64,000 nt of DNA from Methanobrevibacter_A acididurans (GTDB lineage Archaea > Methanobacteriota > Methanobacteria > Methanobacteriales > Methanobacteriaceae). Under the pieces are notes generated by a model. The model was not told the DNA's origin. It ran no database searches and saw only the letters and a program-made list of their open reading frames with translations. The first letter of the stretch is position 1; each line of letters begins with the position of its first letter. The DNA is taken from NCBI RefSeq assembly GCF_046197875.1, contig NZ_CP166991.1, positions 1,488,001 to 1,552,000 of the forward strand, read 5' to 3'. Positions 8,467 through 18,258 of the stretch are shown here, one piece after another. The position numbers were made by a program, and so were the translations under genes.

Positions 8467-9324
8467 TTAATAATCTCCAAGGGTAATATATTCATCATTT
8501 CCTTCGGAATAAGCAGATAATTTATCTCTGTTATTTTCAGCATCAATATATAATCCACCTTTACCGTTAAGAGCAATATCACCTGAATATTGGATATATT
8601 TTCCAGCATAAACTTTACCAGATATTTCTGGATCAGTTACAATACCTTGTTCAACAAATCCTTCAAGTAATCTTCCTAATTTACCATGAATAATAATATT
8701 ACCATTTTTCATTTGACCACCAGGCCAACGGTTAACATTACCATCAATTTCTATTGTACCTTTAGTCATGTGAATACCTGCAAGAATATCACAGTTTCCT
8801 AGAACATGAATACTTCCACCAGTTAAACATTCTCCACATTGTTTTCCAGCATCACCATGAATAATTATTTCTCCACCAGTGACACCTCTCCATTCTCCAA
8901 TGTAAGAAGCTCCAGTAAATTCTTTAGTATTTCCCATAATTTCTAGTTTTCCACCAGACATTTCACGGCCAGCATGAGCTTGAGCATTACCATTTACTAA
9001 AACGTAACCTCCAGACATTTCTGCACCTACATGAAGATCAGCATTACCATTAATAATGACTTCTCCACCACTCATTCTGAAACCAATATATTTAACTCTT
9101 CCCATATCCCCATTCATAATCATTTTAACTTCATTTGGAGAATCAGCTTCTCCTTCAACTGTTATTTTAAAATAATCTGTAATTGGGAATCTTGAGTTAC
9201 CAACCGGTACAGTATATTTTGCAAAATCATCTTCTGTCCATGTATAGATATTGTCAGTGTTTAATTCATCAAATTCTAAAGCAATGGAAGAAGTTTTTAT
9301 TTGATCAAAAGTTATTGTTTTCAC
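8467..9324 (-). CDS. fwdC: Formylmethanofuran dehydrogenase subunit C
   Basis: Structural subunit of the complex that fixes CO2 onto methanofuran, the first step of methanogenesis. The 285 residues are dominated by repeats of the type [39 protein letters not shown], the beta-helix of the glutamate-synthase C-terminal fold that FwdC shares. It begins at GTG, read MKTITFDQ, after a GGGAG site, 16 bp after fwdA. It holds no cofactor motif. It is the last fwd gene before two small conserved proteins. Confidence 0.95.
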   Translation of the reverse strand: MKTITFDQIKTSSIALEFDELNTDNIYTWTEDDFAKYTVPVGNSRFPITDYFKITVEGEADSPNEVKMIMNGDMGRVKYIGFRMSGGEVIINGNADLHVGAEMSGGYVLVNGNAQAHAGREMSGGKLEIMGNTKEFTGASYIGEWRGVTGGEIIIHGDAGKQCGECLTGGSIHVLGNCDILAGIHMTKGTIEIDGNVNRWPGGQMKNGNIIIHGKLGRLLEGFVEQGIVTDPEISGKVYAGKYIQYSGDIALNGKGGLYIDAENNRDKLSAYSEGNDEYITLGDY

Positions 9325-9340
9325 TTTAACACTCCCTTAT

Positions 9341-11059
9341 TTACTTCACTGGTACATCAATTTTAATTGGATTTGGTACATAATGGTCATGTACTTTGTA
9401 ATTACTCCATTTAACTGAATAATATTGTTTGAAGAAAGGCATAATATCTTCAATTACCTTAGCTTCTTGATCTTCTAAACCAGTAACATTTGTCCATATT
9501 GTGTGACTTGGTTTAGTTTGTACAATTTCACCATCTTTAACTAATATTTGTCCATCTTTTATTGTGTATAAAGCACGACTAAATGCTTTTTCAACTTCCT
9601 TAGGATTTCTAGAAGGATCAAATTCATTAGGTTTAATATCATAAACAGCAATATCTGCTTTGAAACCAGGAGTTAATGCTCCTCTATCAGTATATCCATC
9701 TATTTTAGCAGGAGCTGCTCTTGTTATAATAGCAATATCGTTGAAATCATATTCACGATCGAGTGTAGCGAGGGTTGTTCTTTTTTCAGCCCATTTATGT
9801 ACTTCTCTATTTTCAATCATTTCCATTCTACGTTTATTACTCATTAACCAGGAAATAACTCTAGGATATCTGATGAATGGACCTCCATTAGGACTATCAG
9901 TAGTTAAACAAAGTTGCCATGGATCATTAATTAATAAGAATAATTCTAATCCCACAGCCCATTGTAAAGTGTTAACTGGATTTTTAGGTGAATAGATACA
10001 TGGAATAATTCCTGAACCTGTTTCACATTCAACATCTTTATTTGCCCATTTTAATCCAGATAATTTATATAAATCATATTCCATTGGACCATCAGCAGTC
10101 ATAGTAGTAGTTTCATCAAAAGTAACTTGACCTACATCCCCAGTAAGATATTTATTATGATTAATAAATTTAGCAACATCTGGTGCACCTGAACCTGCAT
10201 TTTTCCAACTAGTTCCAGTATAAGAATGGAATTGTAAATGAGTACAATGCATAACTTGATCTCTTATAGAAGCAGAAGGTAATGTACTTTTAGCAATATC
10301 TTTAACAGATGCTAATGTTTCAATAGTAGTTCCAGTGTTTCCTGGGTGTCCTAAATCATTTGGATGTATATGTATTGAGTGAGGAAGTCCTAACTTTTCA
10401 TTAACTTTTGTTAAAGCTCTTACTACTTGTCTAGAAGTTACATCAAAATAAGGTGCAGAATCATCATATCCATGAACATTCATTCCCCATCCCCATGCTT
10501 CTGTTCCACATGGATTTACTATTTTAATACCATATCCTTTAGATAATTTAAGCCAAGCTGATACATATGCAGCTAATTCATCTATTTTATTTTCTTTTGC
10601 ATATTCCATTACAACCCAATTATTACCAAATAATGGTAATGGGGCTACATCTATATTTGGAATTGTATTAATTTCTTCATGAGTATGTTTTGCTTCTAAA
10701 GGAGGCATTGCTGCTTCACAAACTGTTCCATATCCCATTCTAGAATATCTATAACCTGTTGTTGGACAACTTGGTATAGAAAATCCAGATTCACCTTTTT
10801 CATGAGCGGTTTTTTGAGTTACTCCTCTTCTTGAATCTTCTGGTCTGTATAATCTACCTACTACTAATTTAGGTCCTGCAATGTGGGCATGAATATCTAC
10901 ACCAGCAGGCATTACAATTTTATCAGTTACATCTATGACTTTGGCGTTATCAGATACACTGTCAACGATTTTATCATCTTTGAACATTATATCTTTCTTT
11001 TCTCCATTTACGCCATTAGCAGGATCGTAAACAATACCATTTTTTAGTATATATTCCAT
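9341..11059 (-). CDS. fwdA: Formylmethanofuran dehydrogenase subunit A
   Basis: Amidohydrolase subunit that condenses formate with methanofuran after the FwdB site has reduced CO2. In the 572 residues the binuclear metal site is visible as HAH (His57, His59) in [13 protein letters not shown], with further histidines in [12 protein letters not shown] and MHCTHLQFH and a late aspartate in [10 protein letters not shown]. Length and text are normal for FwdA. ATG follows GGAAGTGATTTA. It sits between fwdB and fwdC in the same operon, with a 17-bp gap to fwdB. Confidence 0.97.
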   Translation of the reverse strand: MEYILKNGIVYDPANGVNGEKKDIMFKDDKIVDSVSDNAKVIDVTDKIVMPAGVDIHAHIAGPKLVVGRLYRPEDSRRGVTQKTAHEKGESGFSIPSCPTTGYRYSRMGYGTVCEAAMPPLEAKHTHEEINTIPNIDVAPLPLFGNNWVVMEYAKENKIDELAAYVSAWLKLSKGYGIKIVNPCGTEAWGWGMNVHGYDDSAPYFDVTSRQVVRALTKVNEKLGLPHSIHIHPNDLGHPGNTGTTIETLASVKDIAKSTLPSASIRDQVMHCTHLQFHSYTGTSWKNAGSGAPDVAKFINHNKYLTGDVGQVTFDETTTMTADGPMEYDLYKLSGLKWANKDVECETGSGIIPCIYSPKNPVNTLQWAVGLELFLLINDPWQLCLTTDSPNGGPFIRYPRVISWLMSNKRRMEMIENREVHKWAEKRTTLATLDREYDFNDIAIITRAAPAKIDGYTDRGALTPGFKADIAVYDIKPNEFDPSRNPKEVEKAFSRALYTIKDGQILVKDGEIVQTKPSHTIWTNVTGLEDQEAKVIEDIMPFFKQYYSVKWSNYKVHDHYVPNPIKIDVPVK

Positions 11060-11076
11060 TAAATCACTTCCTTCAA

Positions 11077-12453
11077 TTATTCTGCTGCTGGGTTAGGTAC
11101 GTATTTAGGAGCTACGTTAGGCTCTTTTCTGAGTTTCATTACTCTTTCTTTAATTTCTCTTATAATCCATTCATCATCACGACATGTTTCAGGTTTATCA
11201 ATAGCTTTTTTCATATAGATAGGTACTCCATCCATACGATAACTTGTACCTGCACATTCAACCGCAATAAATGAACCTGGTAATACAACATCAGCTAATT
11301 CTGTTGTAGGTCCCCAGTGAAGATCTATTTGAATAACTGGAATGTTAGCTAAATGTTGATTTGCACCATTAGGGAAGTGAGCACCTGGATCAGCTGCAAT
11401 AACCATGAAAACATCTGGTTCTTTTCTTGTTAATAAATCTATAGTATTGGTTTCCCCTAACATATATCTTGCATATCCTCTACAGAAATCTACACCAAAT
11501 GCAAATCCTGTTTCATATGCCATGAATATATTGAATCCATTTACATTAAAGTGGCCTCTCATAGGAGTGAGTCCCCATTTACTATCTTTATTTAAATCCA
11601 TTACCATTTTTATTGCTATATCAATATTTCTTTGTTTTGATAATGTGTGAGTTAAACCAAGACCGAAGAATAGAACACCAAATTCTGCAGATTTCATTTG
11701 ATCCACTAATTCATAAATATCTTCTTTTGGAATTCCAGAAATTACATCAGCATGAAGTTTTTTACCTTTTAAAACAGCTCTTATAGCATTATAAAATCCA
11801 TAATCCCCATTTTGTTCAAATCCTATCCATTTATCAGACATTTTAGCTGTATCTGAAAATTTAGGATCCATTGTAACTACAGTTCTATCAAATCTTCCTC
11901 GTTTTCTAAAGTATCCTCTAGGGAAAACTGCATATCTTGCTAAATGTCTTGGATGTGAATTCATTGCATTACTTCCAGAGTATACTACCATATCTGCTCT
12001 GTTAGTAACTTCACCTAATGTTTGAATAGGATATCCTGCATTTTGCATAGCTTGTAAACTTGGTCCATGACAAATAGTAGCTTGATTATCTAAAACTGCT
12101 CCAATATATTCTCCTAATTCAAGTCCTTCTTTCATACATTCAGTAGAAGTTTCAGACCATCCATAAAATACAGGTCTAATAGAGTGTGCAATTAATTCAG
12201 CAGCTTTATCTAATGCTGTATCCCATTCTACTTCTTCAAGTTCTCCATCATCTGCTCGTACCATAGGTACTAATAATCTTTGATCGATATCTTCCATGAT
12301 TTTACTTGCACCTAATCTGCAAGCATGTCTAACTGCAACTACATGATTATCTTTTATTAAATAATCTAAATCATCACAGTTACATCCACAAAATGCACAA
12401 GTACAATCTTCTACAATAGTATCATAATCAGTTATTGGTGGTTCATAACTCAT
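11077..12453 (-). CDS. fwdB: Formylmethanofuran dehydrogenase subunit B (pterin-binding)
   Basis: Catalytic subunit that reduces CO2 to formate at a tungsten or molybdenum bis-pterin site. An N-terminal 4Fe-4S motif is formed by [13 protein letters not shown] and a later Cys (RHACRLG). The metal-ligand position is Cys in [10 protein letters not shown], so this is the cysteine and not the selenocysteine form. I place the start at the ATG ([10 protein letters not shown]) preceded by GGGAGGAATTAG. That ATG overlaps the fwdD stop as ATGA; the upstream in-frame ATG is part of the ribosome site. Tungsten or molybdenum preference is not readable. About 458 residues. Confidence 0.96.
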   Translation of the reverse strand: MSYEPPITDYDTIVEDCTCAFCGCNCDDLDYLIKDNHVVAVRHACRLGASKIMEDIDQRLLVPMVRADDGELEEVEWDTALDKAAELIAHSIRPVFYGWSETSTECMKEGLELGEYIGAVLDNQATICHGPSLQAMQNAGYPIQTLGEVTNRADMVVYSGSNAMNSHPRHLARYAVFPRGYFRKRGRFDRTVVTMDPKFSDTAKMSDKWIGFEQNGDYGFYNAIRAVLKGKKLHADVISGIPKEDIYELVDQMKSAEFGVLFFGLGLTHTLSKQRNIDIAIKMVMDLNKDSKWGLTPMRGHFNVNGFNIFMAYETGFAFGVDFCRGYARYMLGETNTIDLLTRKEPDVFMVIAADPGAHFPNGANQHLANIPVIQIDLHWGPTTELADVVLPGSFIAVECAGTSYRMDGVPIYMKKAIDKPETCRDDEWIIREIKERVMKLRKEPNVAPKYVPNPAAE

Positions 12454-13010
12454 TCTAATTCCTCCCATTTACGTCCTCTATAAACAGGTCGTTCACCTAA
12501 AGAATCCATATTTTCAATGACTTCATCATCAGTTTCATCTGTATATTTTTTATAGACTAATCTCATTAAATCTGCCATTAATAATACTTTTCTATCTGTT
12601 TTTTCCACAGTACAGTGAATTCCTTTATATGTTGGATCTGAACAACAGTAAGTTTCATGGCTTACAATAGTATTTGCCCATGGTCCTTTACAAATAAATA
12701 CAGTTCCTTCATGAGGAGCATCTCTTGATTTAGCAGCATTCAATACTACTTCACCAAATTTAGTTTTTACTAAAACGGTGTCCCAATTGTTTACACCTAA
12801 CTTCATCATATCTCTAGGATCCATATAACAAGTTCCAGAAGCATTTTTATATTCTTCTTTTAATGTGGATCCTCTTTTTTTACATGCTCCTTGGTAGATG
12901 TCAGAACCTGTATTTAACATACAATTAAGTATGTCTTCAGATCCTTCACCAGGAGTTTGTTCCAAATCATCTACTACTGGTTTATCTAAATAAGTGTTTG
13001 CATAAAACAT
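12450..13010 (-). CDS. fwdD: Formylmethanofuran dehydrogenase subunit D
   Basis: Molydopterin-dinucleotide-binding subunit that, in FwdBD complexes, completes the active-site protein otherwise found as one chain in formate dehydrogenases. The 186 residues include the typical [30 protein letters not shown] block of the dinucleotide-binding barrel. It has a 4-bp ATGA overlap with fwdB and a 16-bp gap after fwdG. The C-terminal tail (about 130-186) is acidic and longer than the minimal domain. Confidence 0.92.
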   Translation of the reverse strand: MFYANTYLDKPVVDDLEQTPGEGSEDILNCMLNTGSDIYQGACKKRGSTLKEEYKNASGTCYMDPRDMMKLGVNNWDTVLVKTKFGEVVLNAAKSRDAPHEGTVFICKGPWANTIVSHETYCCSDPTYKGIHCTVEKTDRKVLLMADLMRLVYKKYTDETDDEVIENMDSLGERPVYRGRKWEELE

Positions 13011-13026
13011 ATTTTTACTCTCCTTT

Positions 13027-13257
13027 TTATTCTAACCATATAGCGTCACAAGGACAGAACATTTGACATGTTCCACATTCTTCACATTTATCTGGGCTGA
13101 AGAGTTTTATGAATCCATTTTCAACCATCATTATTGTTTCTGTTGTTTTTGAACCAGCTCCTCCAGCGTTTTCCGGACTGATTCTAGCGTTTACTGGGCA
13201 AGAAACAACACATACCCCACAACCTAAACATCTATCTTGATCTACTTTAAGTTCCAT
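13027..13257 (-). CDS. fwdG: Formylmethanofuran dehydrogenase subunit G (ferredoxin)
   Basis: A 76-residue 2[4Fe-4S] ferredoxin subunit that carries electrons to the FwdB site. Cluster motifs are [12 protein letters not shown] near the start and [12 protein letters not shown] near the end, each with the final Pro. It is placed directly after the polyferredoxin fwdF (14-bp gap). Start ATG ([10 protein letters not shown]) is the only reasonable one. Confidence 0.93.
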   Translation of the reverse strand: MELKVDQDRCLGCGVCVVSCPVNARISPENAGGAGSKTTETIMMVENGFIKLFSPDKCEECGTCQMFCPCDAIWLE

Positions 13258-13271
13258 TTAATCATCACCGT

Positions 13272-14363
13272 TTAATTTTTTAAAGCTTTTATAGCATCTT
13301 GCCATGCTTTAGAATTGGTTGGTGTATTATTAATTTTAGTTCGTTTTACAGTTAAAGCGTCATTAGGGCATACTTTTTCACATGCACCACAATGTATACA
13401 AAATTCTTCTTTAATTTTAATAGAAGAATCCATATCACCAGATCCTTTTGATTTAGGGAAGTATAATGCATTACATGGACAAGTATCTATACATGCTCCA
13501 CATTCTCCACATTTATCTTCATCAATTTCAAATTTACCTTCAAATGCTTTAGTAACTGTTGCTGCATTGGTAGGACATACTCCTTCACACCATCCACAGT
13601 TAATACACTCTTTTTCATCAATAATTACATTTCCAGTTGTAACAGATTTTTCTGGGTCAAAATCATATTCCCCATATGAACAAGACCGACATACTGCTTT
13701 AATAGCATCAACAGGACATGCTTTTTTACAAACAAGACAGTAAACACATTTATCTTTATCAATAATTATGTCTTCTGAACCTGGTTCTTTTGTCACATCA
13801 ATTGCTTCTGCAGGACATAATTCTTCACATATTCCACAATTAATACAAGTATCTTTGTCAACTTCTATTTCACCAGTAACTAAATCTGAACGTTTTGGTA
13901 AGTCTCTTTTTACAGTAAGAGCATCTCTAGGACAAGCTGTTTGACATTTTTCACAGAGAACACATTCATCATCATCAATAGTCATTGATTTTTCATAAGA
14001 TGGATAAGATTCCATATTTTTAATAGATTCCCCACCAATTGTTAAATCTAAAGCATCTGCTGGACATAACCCACTACACATACCACAAAGGACACATTTA
14101 TCTTCATTAATTGTTACTTTGACATAGTTTGGTTTTGAAACCATGTTTTGAGCAATCTTTTTGTGACCACTGAATTCAGTATTGAAGTAGTTACGGGAAA
14201 CATTACCAACTGAAGCAATTTCTATTGCGCCTACTGGACAAGTATTTTCGCAAATCCCACATCCAATACAGATATGATCATTGAAAGATAATTGTCTACC
14301 TTCTGCTGCTGATCTTTTTATGTTAAAGTCTTTACCTTTAACTTCTTTCACGTTTTTGATCAT
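13272..14363 (-). CDS. fwdF: Formylmethanofuran dehydrogenase subunit F (polyferredoxin)
   Basis: Polyferredoxin subunit that links Fwd to its electron donors. About eight CxxCxxCxxxC-P motifs run along 363 residues (for example CIGCGICENTCP, CVLCGMCSGLCP, CVLCEKCQTACP, CINCGICEELCP, CVYCLVCKKACP, CINCGWCEGVCP, CGECGACIDTCP, CIHCGACEKVCP). I take the ATG at 14363 (MIKNVKEVKG) because GGAGG lies six bases before it; a longer frame upstream only overlaps the preceding gene. The true gene still overlaps that gene's end by 26 bp, pointing to translational coupling. Confidence 0.95.
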   Translation of the reverse strand: MIKNVKEVKGKDFNIKRSAAEGRQLSFNDHICIGCGICENTCPVGAIEIASVGNVSRNYFNTEFSGHKKIAQNMVSKPNYVKVTINEDKCVLCGMCSGLCPADALDLTIGGESIKNMESYPSYEKSMTIDDDECVLCEKCQTACPRDALTVKRDLPKRSDLVTGEIEVDKDTCINCGICEELCPAEAIDVTKEPGSEDIIIDKDKCVYCLVCKKACPVDAIKAVCRSCSYGEYDFDPEKSVTTGNVIIDEKECINCGWCEGVCPTNAATVTKAFEGKFEIDEDKCGECGACIDTCPCNALYFPKSKGSGDMDSSIKIKEEFCIHCGACEKVCPNDALTVKRTKINNTPTNSKAWQDAIKALKN

Positions 14364-14814
14364 CTTTTTCCTCCAAAATTTTGATAGAATTTGTTGGGCA
14401 GGCCTCTTCGCAGGTATGGCATCCACAACAATAAAAGGAGTTTATTTGAGCTGTTAGTGCATTTAAACTAATAGCCTCCAATATACACAAATCTACACAT
14501 AATCCACAACCAATACATGAATCATTCACTATTCCATTATAATTTTTTTCTTTGAATATTAAAGCTATAACTCGAATTTTATCCAAATCATGGAATAAAT
14601 TTTGAATTACTAACAAAAAATCTTTATTATTTAGTTGAGTTAATATTTTAGCAAATTCTATTGAATTCCAAGACAAATTACTTCCATTTAAGTAATGTGA
14701 AACTGTAGAACGATCAATATCTAATTTTTCTGCAATTTTTTTCTGAGATAATCCTTGATTTCTAAGTCTTACTGCAGCTAAATATTTCAGACCTGATGTT
14801 ATATGTTTTGGCAT
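14338..14814 (-). CDS. Helix-turn-helix/2[4Fe-4S] ferredoxin fusion, first gene of fwd operon
   Basis: Probable iron-sulfur transcription regulator of the operon it heads. Residues about 1-60 form an HTH (LRNQGLSQKKIAEKLDIDRS, then TVSHYLNG). A helical linker follows, and residues about 105-150 carry two cluster motifs, CIGCGLCVDLC (without the usual final Pro) and CCGCHTCEEACP. I chose ATG (MPKHITSG), with GTGA eight bases upstream, over a GTG 12 bases earlier at 14826. Its end overlaps fwdF. It occupies the position of the fwdH ferredoxin in Methanothermobacter, and might only be an electron-transfer subunit with an ancestral HTH. Two perfect palindromes lie upstream. Confidence 0.8.
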   Translation of the reverse strand: MPKHITSGLKYLAAVRLRNQGLSQKKIAEKLDIDRSTVSHYLNGSNLSWNSIEFAKILTQLNNKDFLLVIQNLFHDLDKIRVIALIFKEKNYNGIVNDSCIGCGLCVDLCILEAISLNALTAQINSFYCCGCHTCEEACPTNSIKILEEKDDQKRERS

Positions 14815-14856
14815 GATATCATTCACTGTGTATTAATTAAATTTTTGTTTTTTCAA

Positions 14857-14866
14857 CTTATAAAAG
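14857..14866 (-). promoter_or_regulatory. Possible TATA box of the fwd operon
   Basis: CTTTTATAAG on the minus strand, about 45 nt before the ATG at 14814. A second candidate, TTTATTTAAG-like, lies at about 14889-14899 directly next to the palindrome at 14905-14919. I cannot decide between them. Confidence 0.4.
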
Positions 14867-14904
14867 GTGCTACTAGAACTAAATAGAAATACTTAAATAA
14901 AACT

Positions 14905-14919
14905 GTGTAGTTACTACAC
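14905..14919. promoter_or_regulatory. Perfect 15-bp palindrome, proximal operator candidate of fwd operon
   Basis: GTGTAGTTACTACAC has exact 7-bp arms around one central base. It sits just upstream of the possible fwd core promoter. The same arms recur at 15152-15170. Such GC-bearing symmetry is rare in this AT-rich intergenic DNA. Confidence 0.75.
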
Positions 14920-15151
14920 TTTTTTAAAATTTAAATAATTAAAATTTGAGGTTTAAAAAGCAATATAATAGAAAATATATTTTAAAAAGCTTGAATTAAA
15001 TCATTAAGTAATTAATTTTAAAAATAAAACAAAAATAAGTTTTAAATAATAAAATAAGAAAAATTTATTCCTATTGAAAATAATAAAAATTTAGTACCTT
15101 ATGTAAGTGTTTTCATGTCGAAAATGAAAAAAAATAAGACAAAAAACAATG

Positions 15152-15170
15152 ATGTGTAGTAACTACACAT
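15152..15170. promoter_or_regulatory. Perfect 19-bp palindrome, distal operator candidate
   Basis: ATGTGTAGTAACTACACAT has exact 9-bp arms around one central A. Its inner 15 bp are the reverse complement of the site at 14905-14919, so both are the same binding motif. It lies eight bases after the moaA stop codon and about 250 bp from the proximal site, a spacing compatible with looping or with two binding sites serving one regulator. The intervening DNA (14920-15151) shows no gene. Confidence 0.75.
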
Positions 15171-15177
15171 GAATAAA

Positions 15178-16107
15178 TTAATCATCTATAAAATAAGGTT
15201 CACGAGAATTAACAGCACTTATAAAAATTTCTTCTAAATCTTTTTCAGAATCCCCAGACCTAATATGAGAAATCAAATCTACAAGATTATCATTTCTAAG
15301 CAAACAAGGTTTAATTTTACCTTCAGGAGTTATTCTAAGACGTGTGCAATTCTCACAAAATTTAGTATTATCCATAGGGCGAACAATCTCAACTTCACCA
15401 CCATCAATAAAATATTTTTTACGATCTTGCATAAACTTACGAACAGTTACCTCACTAGCCAAATCAGTAAATTCCTTTTCTAATGGAGTCATATCAAAAT
15501 GATATTTTTCATTAAAATTATTATCTTCACAATTATCTGTTTCTAAAATTTCAATTAACTGTAAAATTAAGCCATTATCTTTACAAAAACTAAACATATC
15601 ATGAATTTCATTATCATTTATACCTTTCATAACAACCATATTAATTTTTACAGGATAAATGCCAACATCAACAGCTTTAAGGATACCATTTTTAACTTCA
15701 CTTAAATAATCTTTTTTAGTTATACACTTATAAGTCTCAGGTTTCAATGTATCCAAACTAACATTAACACGTTTTAAACCTACATTAACTAAATCTTCAG
15801 CATATTTATCTAAAAATATACCATTAGTCGTAATAGATATATCTTTAAAATTTAAAGTATTAAGTTTCTTAACAATATCCACAATATCAGATCTAACTAA
15901 AGGTTCACCTCCAGAAAGACGAACTTTTTCAACACCTAAATTTTTAGCTACCTTAGCTATCTGAAATATTTCATCTGAAGTTATTTCTTCTTTAGAATTT
16001 AACATTCCATCATGATGACAATAAAAACATTGAATATTACAACGATTTGTAATAGATATACGTAATGAAATTATAGGCCTATTATAAGTATCTTTAATCT
16101 TATCCAT
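15178..16107 (-). CDS. moaA: GTP 3',8-cyclase MoaA
   Basis: Radical-SAM enzyme that starts molybdopterin synthesis by rearranging GTP. The SAM cluster motif is CNIQCFYC (Cys23, 27 and 30 from the chosen start), followed by SGGEPLVR. A second C-terminal cluster is indicated by [21 protein letters not shown] use the ATG reading [11 protein letters not shown]; an in-frame TTG at 16140 overlaps mobB and would add 11 residues. With about 309 residues it is slightly short for MoaA, and the bacterial GG C-terminus is absent. It forms an operon with mobB. The product feeds fwd and fdh on either side. Confidence 0.94.
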   Translation of the reverse strand: MDKIKDTYNRPIISLRISITNRCNIQCFYCHHDGMLNSKEEITSDEIFQIAKVAKNLGVEKVRLSGGEPLVRSDIVDIVKKLNTLNFKDISITTNGIFLDKYAEDLVNVGLKRVNVSLDTLKPETYKCITKKDYLSEVKNGILKAVDVGIYPVKINMVVMKGINDNEIHDMFSFCKDNGLILQLIEILETDNCEDNNFNEKYHFDMTPLEKEFTDLASEVTVRKFMQDRKKYFIDGGEVEIVRPMDNTKFCENCTRLRITPEGKIKPCLLRNDNLVDLISHIRSGDSEKDLEEIFISAVNSREPYFIDD

Positions 16108-16136
16108 CCAATCACATAAACCAAAAATTATTTTAA

Positions 16137-16850
16137 TCAAACTTTTTTATTATTAATTAATATTTCAATTTTATTAAAATCCTTAACCCCATACTCAGTA
16201 GTTTTTAATGAATTTAACATTCCCAAAATAGTATTTTTCATAAAATCATTTACAAAAGCATTAATTCCAATATTAACACCATCAACTGAAACAGAGATAT
16301 TTGCTTGTTTTTCTAAATCATATTGTAAATTTCCATCAATAAAAGCTTTAGCTATTACTTTACCATCATTATAACCACAATCATCAACAAACAAAGTGTC
16401 AATTATATCATAACCATAATTTTCAATTTTATCAACTAATAAACTAACATCAGAATCATCCATATTTTTCGCATCAACAGACGCAATAGTAAAATCATCA
16501 ACAACATCCGGAGTTGTAGCAATTTTTGGATAATTATAACCTTTAAATCCTTCTATGACAACAAAATCTGGTTCAGATTCGGAAATAATTTTAATTAAAA
16601 ACAATATCCTATCAAGAGACAATTGTTTATCTATATTAAAAAATGTAGAAGATCCAATTCCAACAACAGTTTCAGAACCTGCTTCTTTGTGTTTAAAAGT
16701 ATCAGTTCCTTCTTTATCCATAACCATATTATGATGTGAATGTTTTATACTAGCTACTTTAAAATCTCTTTTTTTAAGTTCCTTAATGATTCTTACAGTT
16801 AAAGAAGTCTTCCCACTATCTTTATTTCCAACAACAGAACAAATTCTCAT
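16137..16850 (-). CDS. mobB: Molybdopterin-guanine dinucleotide biosynthesis protein MobB
   Basis: GTP-binding adaptor that assists attachment of GMP to molybdopterin. Walker A is [10 protein letters not shown] near the N-terminus, followed by the MobB-typical [30 protein letters not shown] and VVIEGFKGY. The chain is longer than E. coli MobB: the extra C-terminal part (about 160-237) resembles the additional domain of some archaeal MobB proteins. I chose ATG at 16850 because AGGTG lies six bases before it; the in-frame GTG at 16859 is inside that ribosome site. Confidence 0.88.
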   Translation of the reverse strand: MRICSVVGNKDSGKTSLTVRIIKELKKRDFKVASIKHSHHNMVMDKEGTDTFKHKEAGSETVVGIGSSTFFNIDKQLSLDRILFLIKIISESEPDFVVIEGFKGYNYPKIATTPDVVDDFTIASVDAKNMDDSDVSLLVDKIENYGYDIIDTLFVDDCGYNDGKVIAKAFIDGNLQYDLEKQANISVSVDGVNIGINAFVNDFMKNTILGMLNSLKTTEYGVKDFNKIEILINNKKV

Positions 16851-16950
16851 AATAAACACCTAATTTTTATAAATAGTAAATTTTTTAGAAAAATTCAGAA
16901 AATAAGCTTTTACAAACTAATAATTATAATTAATTTAGTTTTTTTTAATT

Positions 16951-16983
16951 TATATATATTTAATATGATATGCAATGCACATC
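16951..16983 (-). promoter_or_regulatory. mobB-moaA promoter with near-palindrome
   Basis: TATATATA (16951-16958) gives a TATA box about 100 nt before mobB. Directly upstream on the minus strand is GATATGCAATGCACATC (16967-16983), symmetric except for one base pair and the centre. It is a candidate regulator site for pterin-cofactor genes. Confidence 0.45.
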
Positions 16984-17006
16984 GATTAATAAAAAAAGAA
17001 TATTGA

Positions 17007-17030
17007 AATAAAACCATAAAAGGTTTTATT
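17007..17030 (-). terminator. Terminator hairpin after fdhB
   Basis: AATAAAACC and GGTTTTATT make a perfect 9-bp stem with a six-base loop, 15 nt after the fdhB stop. A run of T follows on the minus strand. Confidence 0.65.
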
Positions 17031-17044
17031 TCCTAAAAAAATGT

Positions 17045-18253
17045 TTATCTGTTATCCGGTAACTCAAATTCAGTGAATGGTAAAGGTACATCGTCGTTTT
17101 CCACACCACTATAATAACCAAAGATATCTTTAACTTTATTGTTTACAGTAGCGAAAATTTTGGAAACTGGAATTTCACATGGACATACTTCAGAACATTG
17201 ACCACAGTTAGTACATGCATCTACCATATGAACCATACGAGTTAAATGGAAAAATGGAGCTGCAGGTGTGTATCCTCCAGGTACCCATTCAGGTCCTTCG
17301 GTTTCAAGACAACAATCTTCACAATAACATAAAGGACATGCTTCACGGCAACCATAACATTTCATACAAGTGGACATATCTTTTTTGAATTTATTTAATA
17401 CATCAAGAATATCTCCAGTTGTGCCTGCAAAGTCTTTCTCTTTTTGTTTAGATGCTTGTTTAACCATAATATTATTGATTTTATCCCGAATTTCAATACC
17501 TTTTTCAATAGGTTCTGCTGTTTCGATTAATTTTTCATCAATAACACCGTTTAATATTTCAGCACCTTTATCAGTGAAAACTTCAACAAATGTAGCTTTA
17601 CCAGCTAAATCTCCAATAACACCCCAATTACCTAAAGCTATATCAGCATTAGATGGAATGTTCATATCACATCTTTGACAGTTTTCTCTTCGGCCCATAC
17701 CTTCTGCTTCTAATTCATCGATTTTGATTCCTTTTTCTTCACCATCTTTAGTTTCTACAATAAGTTTTCCTTTAGCTATTTCTTCTTTAGCAACATCAGC
17801 AGGGTTTACACCATAGACTTCTTTAAACATTTTCATAGTTGGAACTGGTGGTAATGTTCCACCACAATTTACTCCTACCATTATAACATTATCTTCTATA
17901 ATTCTACCTTTGCGCATTAATTCTCTAATGGTCATTGCATCACATGGTTTACATGTAACAGCTACCTTGAAATCTCTTGCACCATCAATATATTTTGTTA
18001 AAAATTTTGCTAAATTTAGAGTACCACAATGTAAAGAACCAGCAGATTTAATAATATCTTCAGGATCAGTGATTAAAATAGGTTTAGCATCATATAAATC
18101 GAATCCTTCTTCAACCGCTAGTACTGCATCAACAGTTCCAGATTTTAAAAGGTATTTCATTATAGTGGTTACAACACCACCATATTCTCCTTCGTCATAA
18201 ATTGCATTGTCTGCAGAATATGCATAATATTTATCGTTAACTTTTACTGACAT
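17045..18253 (-). CDS. fdhB: F420-dependent formate dehydrogenase beta subunit
   Basis: Iron-sulfur flavoprotein that passes electrons from FdhA to coenzyme F420 or to heterodisulfide reductase complexes. The FrhB-type fold is seen in the first 260 residues ([49 protein letters not shown]). C-terminal clusters are [20 protein letters not shown] and [16 protein letters not shown]. 402 residues is the usual length. Its GGAG ribosome site lies in the last codons of fdhA, five bases away, so the two are co-translated. Confidence 0.96.
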   Translation of the reverse strand: MSVKVNDKYYAYSADNAIYDEGEYGGVVTTIMKYLLKSGTVDAVLAVEEGFDLYDAKPILITDPEDIIKSAGSLHCGTLNLAKFLTKYIDGARDFKVAVTCKPCDAMTIRELMRKGRIIEDNVIMVGVNCGGTLPPVPTMKMFKEVYGVNPADVAKEEIAKGKLIVETKDGEEKGIKIDELEAEGMGRRENCQRCDMNIPSNADIALGNWGVIGDLAGKATFVEVFTDKGAEILNGVIDEKLIETAEPIEKGIEIRDKINNIMVKQASKQKEKDFAGTTGDILDVLNKFKKDMSTCMKCYGCREACPLCYCEDCCLETEGPEWVPGGYTPAAPFFHLTRMVHMVDACTNCGQCSEVCPCEIPVSKIFATVNNKVKDIFGYYSGVENDDVPLPFTEFELPDNR

Positions 18254-18258
18254 GCGAT

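Noticed and set aside
14364..14426. Longer FwdF starting at 14426
   Set aside because: The added 21 residues lie in the coding end of the preceding gene, have no ribosome site, and the ATG at 14363 has a perfect GGAGG.
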